This document shows, in pieces, positions 59,746-64,000 of a DNA stretch of 64,000 bases; within the stretch, counting starts at the first letter, position 1; each line of letters starts with the position of its first letter. A program made the position numbers and the translations under genes. The stretch lies in assembly GCA_019614645.1 (NCBI GenBank), contig JABWDB010000001.1:5879501-5943500 (forward strand), read 5' to 3'. This DNA comes from Stratiolaelaps scimitus (lineage: Eukaryota; Arthropoda; Arachnida; Mesostigmata; Laelapidae). The notes under the pieces were generated by a model, which did no database searches, was not told the DNA's origin, and saw only the letters and a list, made by a program, of their open reading frames with translations.

Positions 59746-61930
59746 CTCAATTGAAATCCTTTAGTCGTAGTTCCATCTCTCCCGATGAGCATGAGCCCGT
59801 AGTGAGTGCTATGGAACATTCGCTAAAAGTTCGATGGGTCATCTGAAACATAGACATGTGACCGATATATTGTCCGTTTCATAAATCCACCTTCGCCGTT
59901 CGAGCGGTGGCATGTTCTGTTGGCCCTCCCTCTGCTATCAACACTGCTCCACTGAATTCAAATTGAAATCTTGAATTTGAAAATCGTTGATTGGAAAATA
60001 GATAAGGACAGTATGCCCTGTATTTGCAAAACAGCGGTACCACACATATACATATACATATATATATATATAGATATGTCAATAGATGTATATATAGGGG
60101 GCATAATCACTTATATGTCAATTGATAAGCCCAGGCCTCTGCCAAGTTGTTCACAAGAACGATAAAGCGTTCGGAGATTTACGCAACACTAACATGCATA
60201 CGAAACACTAAGCAAACTTTGACGGTTTCGCAGGTAACCCTTCTCTACGATTTCTGCTTTTTTCTGTTCTGTAAATACATATTGTGACAGTAACGTGGGT
60301 TTTCAAAAAAGAGACCGGAGAAGAGAAGCTAACTTGGCCAGTTTTCCAAGGGGGGGGGGGTCGAAAAAAGGGTCGTGTAACGCTCTCAAAACAAGCCGTA
60401 CACGAGAAGCATGTCAATTTTCGCACGGAACCCGAAGAGTCACTGTTCCAGTGTGCTGGAACCTGGCTGAACTGCACTTCTGCACTCCTGCACTTCTTAA
60501 TATAATCATAGAATGGAATACAAATAATTTAGATCACTATTCATCGCTCGATAGATGCAACGGCAGAACAATTTGTCGTTAACTTTCGAGATTTTTCACC
60601 ACTCATTAGTCATCAGCGTCAGGTAGTCAGATAGTCCTCGCCGGGAATTCCTCGAATCTGAGCCAAGTGTGGGTATCACCTTCGGGAGATAGATGCGAGC
60701 GTCAGAGATTGGGTCGGCAACTGAGGTTGCAGCAGAATAAGGCGTGTTGCTGAGCGAGAGGTTTCCGCTCTGTCTGATCGCTACGCCGTTTCCGGATCAA
60801 GTGCGTCGGAGCCCAACCTACACTTCGGCTGTTAACCGCGAGCGACTTCTGATGATGGCGCGAACATCCTTAAAGGGGTCCCTGATTCGGCCATAGCCGA
60901 GTGCGACCTAGCCCAGCGGATATTTCTTTGACGAACCTGAGACTGGGGCCACCGTTCATTATCACGTCATATCACCGGTCATTACACACGCCACGTCCTA
61001 GCGACGTCGGTAATTCGTCAGAACATCGTTGACATGTGTAAACTCTAGACCATCTAATTTGCCTCGTATCTGCCACAGTGTCAATCGGAGTGAATTGAAC
61101 ACCGGGTTGATGTTCCATTCACGGTTATGGGGGGTATCTGATTTTGGATCGGCCCCGAAACAACAGATTTTGATTCAGCTTGTTCCACTGTCACCATTGT
61201 TATACCATCACGAATAATCCGCGTTTGACTGTTTCGATCGGCACAGAATTAAGAAATAGACAAATTATCTCATTTTCAAAGATTTCACTCATCGCAACCG
61301 CTCAGATGGAATGCACAATTGTGTAGTACAAAACGAAAAAATATTAACGCACTCCTTGCCGACGATGACCCGAAAGTGGATTGGACATATGAAAGTTTGA
61401 CTTCATACAATGAGACGATGCATGACACATGTTGATTACGAGAAGTTTCTATCGTGGATGCCGTGAGCGAAAACGCTGGACGTCATATGAGATTTGTGCA
61501 TGTCTATTGTTGAGCATTGTCGGTGACTGCTACGCCAAGAGATCGAAATACGTGTTAAGATAATCGAGCACATCGAAGGGCGCTGAAACTTTCTTCGTTA
61601 CTGATTGGAACATTTGTTTCGTCTGTTGATCGCTTGTACTAAATAAAATTGCAATGGCAAAATTATGAATTCGTTATCTCTAGAAGCCGTTGTAGACGTA
61701 CTCACAAGAAATGCGTACGTGAGACAACGAGAGATCAACCGAAATGATATCGTATTGGGTGAATGATATGAATTGTTCGTTTCTGGCTTCAAAAAACATT
61801 CGTCCACTATAGACGTTCTAGCACTCTAAAGTAATAGATGTCACTTCAGGTTAAACAATATCGATCATGTAATCTCATAATCTGTGCCGGCCAGAGTCAA
61901 GTATATATTATGTATATATAATATATATAT

Positions 61931-61970
<40 letters not shown>

Positions 61971-62219
61971 TTGTACACTTATACACACGTATACACTTGG
62001 CTGTGTATACGTCGCTATGTAATTGAACTAAAGCTCTAATGGGTCTCATCGCCTGACTGACCAAGCCATGTGGTATGAATAGCTGGTGAGAACGATACAC
62101 TAAGTCGTCAAGAACGATCCCTCTCTCTCCAACTCTCTCACCCTAGAATAGGTGATGGCCATTGTATATGTGCTTACGGCATCCACACTTTTTTTATGAG
62201 CCGTGGGATAAAATGCATT
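59746..62219. other. no supportable gene
   Basis: Contains (TA)n at 60057-60072 and 61915-61968, and a nine-G run near 60351. From 60.58 to 61.03 kb a GC-richer stretch holds no ORF over 60 codons and no recognised repeat. Confidence 0.55.
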
Positions 62220-62385
62220 CTAAGATATCCCGTACAGACGTTCCCGCTTGATTGTGATCTGCTTAACCTCTCCTCTGTCGCTGTCAGCGTCCTCTTCCAA
62301 TTCCAAAACCTCTAGCAGCTTTATGACTGTTCTTTTCCGCTCAGACTCACTCTCGTTGTCCTCGCTCGATACGTTCTCTTCCAGC
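62220..62385 (-). CDS. candidate acidic exon, unknown
   Basis: On the minus strand AG at TTATTATGTGAGCAG is followed by an open frame, LEENVSSEDNESESERKR, then TVIKLLEVLELEEDADSDRG. It ends either at donor GAG|GTTAAG or at a stop after IKRERLYGIS. Composition is acidic and protein-like. The underlying DNA is purine-rich on this strand, which by itself favours Glu, Lys, Arg and Ser codons. The acceptor lacks a pyrimidine tract. Confidence 0.2.
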
Positions 62386-64000
62386 CTGCTCACATAATAA
62401 ATCCATCCATTGGCGATAACTGATAGATGATGATGCTGCTTTCTAATGAGATCGTTGTCTTTCGAACCCGAGCCCTTCACACCACCACACCCCCCGGCCA
62501 AGTCATCATATCTCCGCCCCCTCCTCATACGGTTATCGCTAGCGCCTAGCCCGTTGACTCGATGCTGCGATCCGCACAAAAGGACACACGCTCGCACGCA
62601 CTCACAACGGCAAAAAAAACTCACATTCAACTGACTGTATGAGGCGAAATCGACTTACCGGTCCACTCTACTTAGGACACCATTATATCAGCCAGTACCA
62701 CAACCCCTGCTCTCTCTCTCTCTCCGTCGGCGCCCCTTTGCGCGCCAGCGCGCATTCCGTGCGTTTCATTTACGGCTACCACCGTCGCACGTGTGAGACT
62801 TCCATAATAATAATAATAATAATAATAATAGTGATAATAACAACGCATCGACGCGGCGGTAAACTGCAACCATAGCTAAATGTGCGGATTATACCATATG
62901 TGCCGGTGTTTACTTGCCGCTGAACCGCACCGACGAGCCGAAATGCTCAACCGATATCCGTTTTCCGTTGCATCCTACTGTCGTTACTACGAGACTTACA
63001 GCAGCAGCAGCAGCAGCAACACCACCGCCATCACCACCACGGCAACTACGACGGCCGTGACTACCACTACTACCATTACTACTGCTAATACTAAAACTAC
63101 TGACGAATAAGGAAAGAAAACGAGAAGTTTTGGTTTTCTTTAGTTTCTTTCTTTTCTCTATCGTCGCCAGCAGCCGTTGCCGTTGCCGCTGCTGCTGCTA
63201 CGCCGGGCGGATCAGCCGTCGCTGGTGCGACCTTCGTGTGATCTTTGAGCATATAGGAGAGTGTGAAGACGAAGAAGTCGTAAATAGTGACGCGGGAGGG
63301 AAGGTGACATTTTTATAACACCTTCGCTGCCAGAGCTCCGTTGGCCGCTAACGGAGCAGCAAAGCCAACGCGTCCTCGCCCCCTATCTCGACTCTATACA
63401 CCCCCCCTACCCCGCAACCGTGGCCATCCACTACCCCGCAGCATCAGCGGCGGACGCAGCAGCAGCCACGGAACGAGACGAAGACTCGGAATCCATCGAA
63501 GACAGCATATCTTTAGTTTTAAGCGTTTGTCCTTTAGACACGGCGAGCATATTGTAGTGGTGGTGTGGTGTTGTCTTGATGTCAGATGCTGCCCGTCACC
63601 GACTAGCCTAAAAGGCACAAACGATGTTTAGCGAAACAAACGCACAGGGATGTGTGTGTGTGTGTATACTCGGACACGTTATGTGTGCCCAGACAAACCT
63701 ACGCACGCCTACGGAATGGCATATACATATGGCAACCACACGAGTACCTAGAATGGAACCGATAACGAATCGTGGCAACGCGCTCAGCTCCGATTAGTAT
63801 CTTGGATATGCGCTTGATAGTTTGTTATATACATATGCAAACAAGGCGGCCAGATAAAATATCGCGTTGCGGCAAAATTGTCCTCAGCGATGCTTGATCG
63901 TTGAAAAATCTTAGCGCTAGAGTTCACTTGTGATTATAAGTATTGGCACAAAACGGCTGTCGCCAACCGGCCCAAAGGCTTACCGAATCTCACCACACGG
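62386..64000. other. no supportable gene; repeats
   Basis: Contains (CT)n near 62710-62724, (AAT)n at 62805-62838, CAG and CTG tracts near 63000-63015 and 63190, and (TG)n near 63651-63664. ORFs are short and threonine/serine or arginine rich. Confidence 0.6.

Noticed and set aside
1..64000. rRNA, CRISPR, viral or toxin genes
   Set aside because: No conserved rRNA cores, no regularly spaced repeat-spacer array, and no capsid, polymerase, envelope or toxin motif was seen on either strand.

Overview
This window looks like nuclear DNA of an arthropod-like animal. It is not bacterial: no operon-like run of long ORFs, ribosome-site pattern, rRNA, CRISPR array or intact tRNA is visible. The base fabric is dense microsatellite DNA: (TA)n arrays every few kb, (CT/GA)n, (TATC)n, (AAT)n, and many CAG/CTG and CGG/CCG stretches. 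CpG is frequent to the eye. Relics of mariner and Tc1 DNA transposons and tRNA-derived SINE heads are present. A parasitiform mite or tick is my best guess from this texture, but nothing in the sequence proves it.

Layout. About 1-33 kb and 44.3-54 kb are GC-rich, stop-poor and full of triplet repeats. About 33-44 kb and 54-62 kb are AT-richer and hold the recognisable transposon and SINE remains. The last 1.8 kb is GC-rich again. Most long open frames come from low-complexity DNA or run through (TA)n arrays, and are not genes.

Genes. No complete gene is readable and no protein family could be named. What can be offered are candidate exons, chosen because an open frame coincides with good splice sites, a start context, or preferred third-position C/G. 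On the minus strand five short candidates (36.5, 34.1, 27.7, 23.3 and 12.1 kb) have compatible reading phases and could be the 5' part of one long-intron gene; this is a hypothesis. On the plus strand there are possible first coding exons near 4.0 and 40.5 kb (the latter behind a TATA/initiator pair), hydrophobic and secretory-looking frames at 8.8-9.5 kb, an acceptor-preceded frame at 9.7 kb, possible micro-exons at 22.1 and 31.9 kb, and possible terminal exons at 51.5 and 52.9 kb. A minus-strand terminal exon may end at 49.3 kb.

Other structure: five CTCF-core-like sites (about one expected by chance), several G-quadruplex motifs with a plus-strand cluster at 29.4-30.3 kb, and a nearly perfect 44-bp inverted repeat at 54.7 kb.
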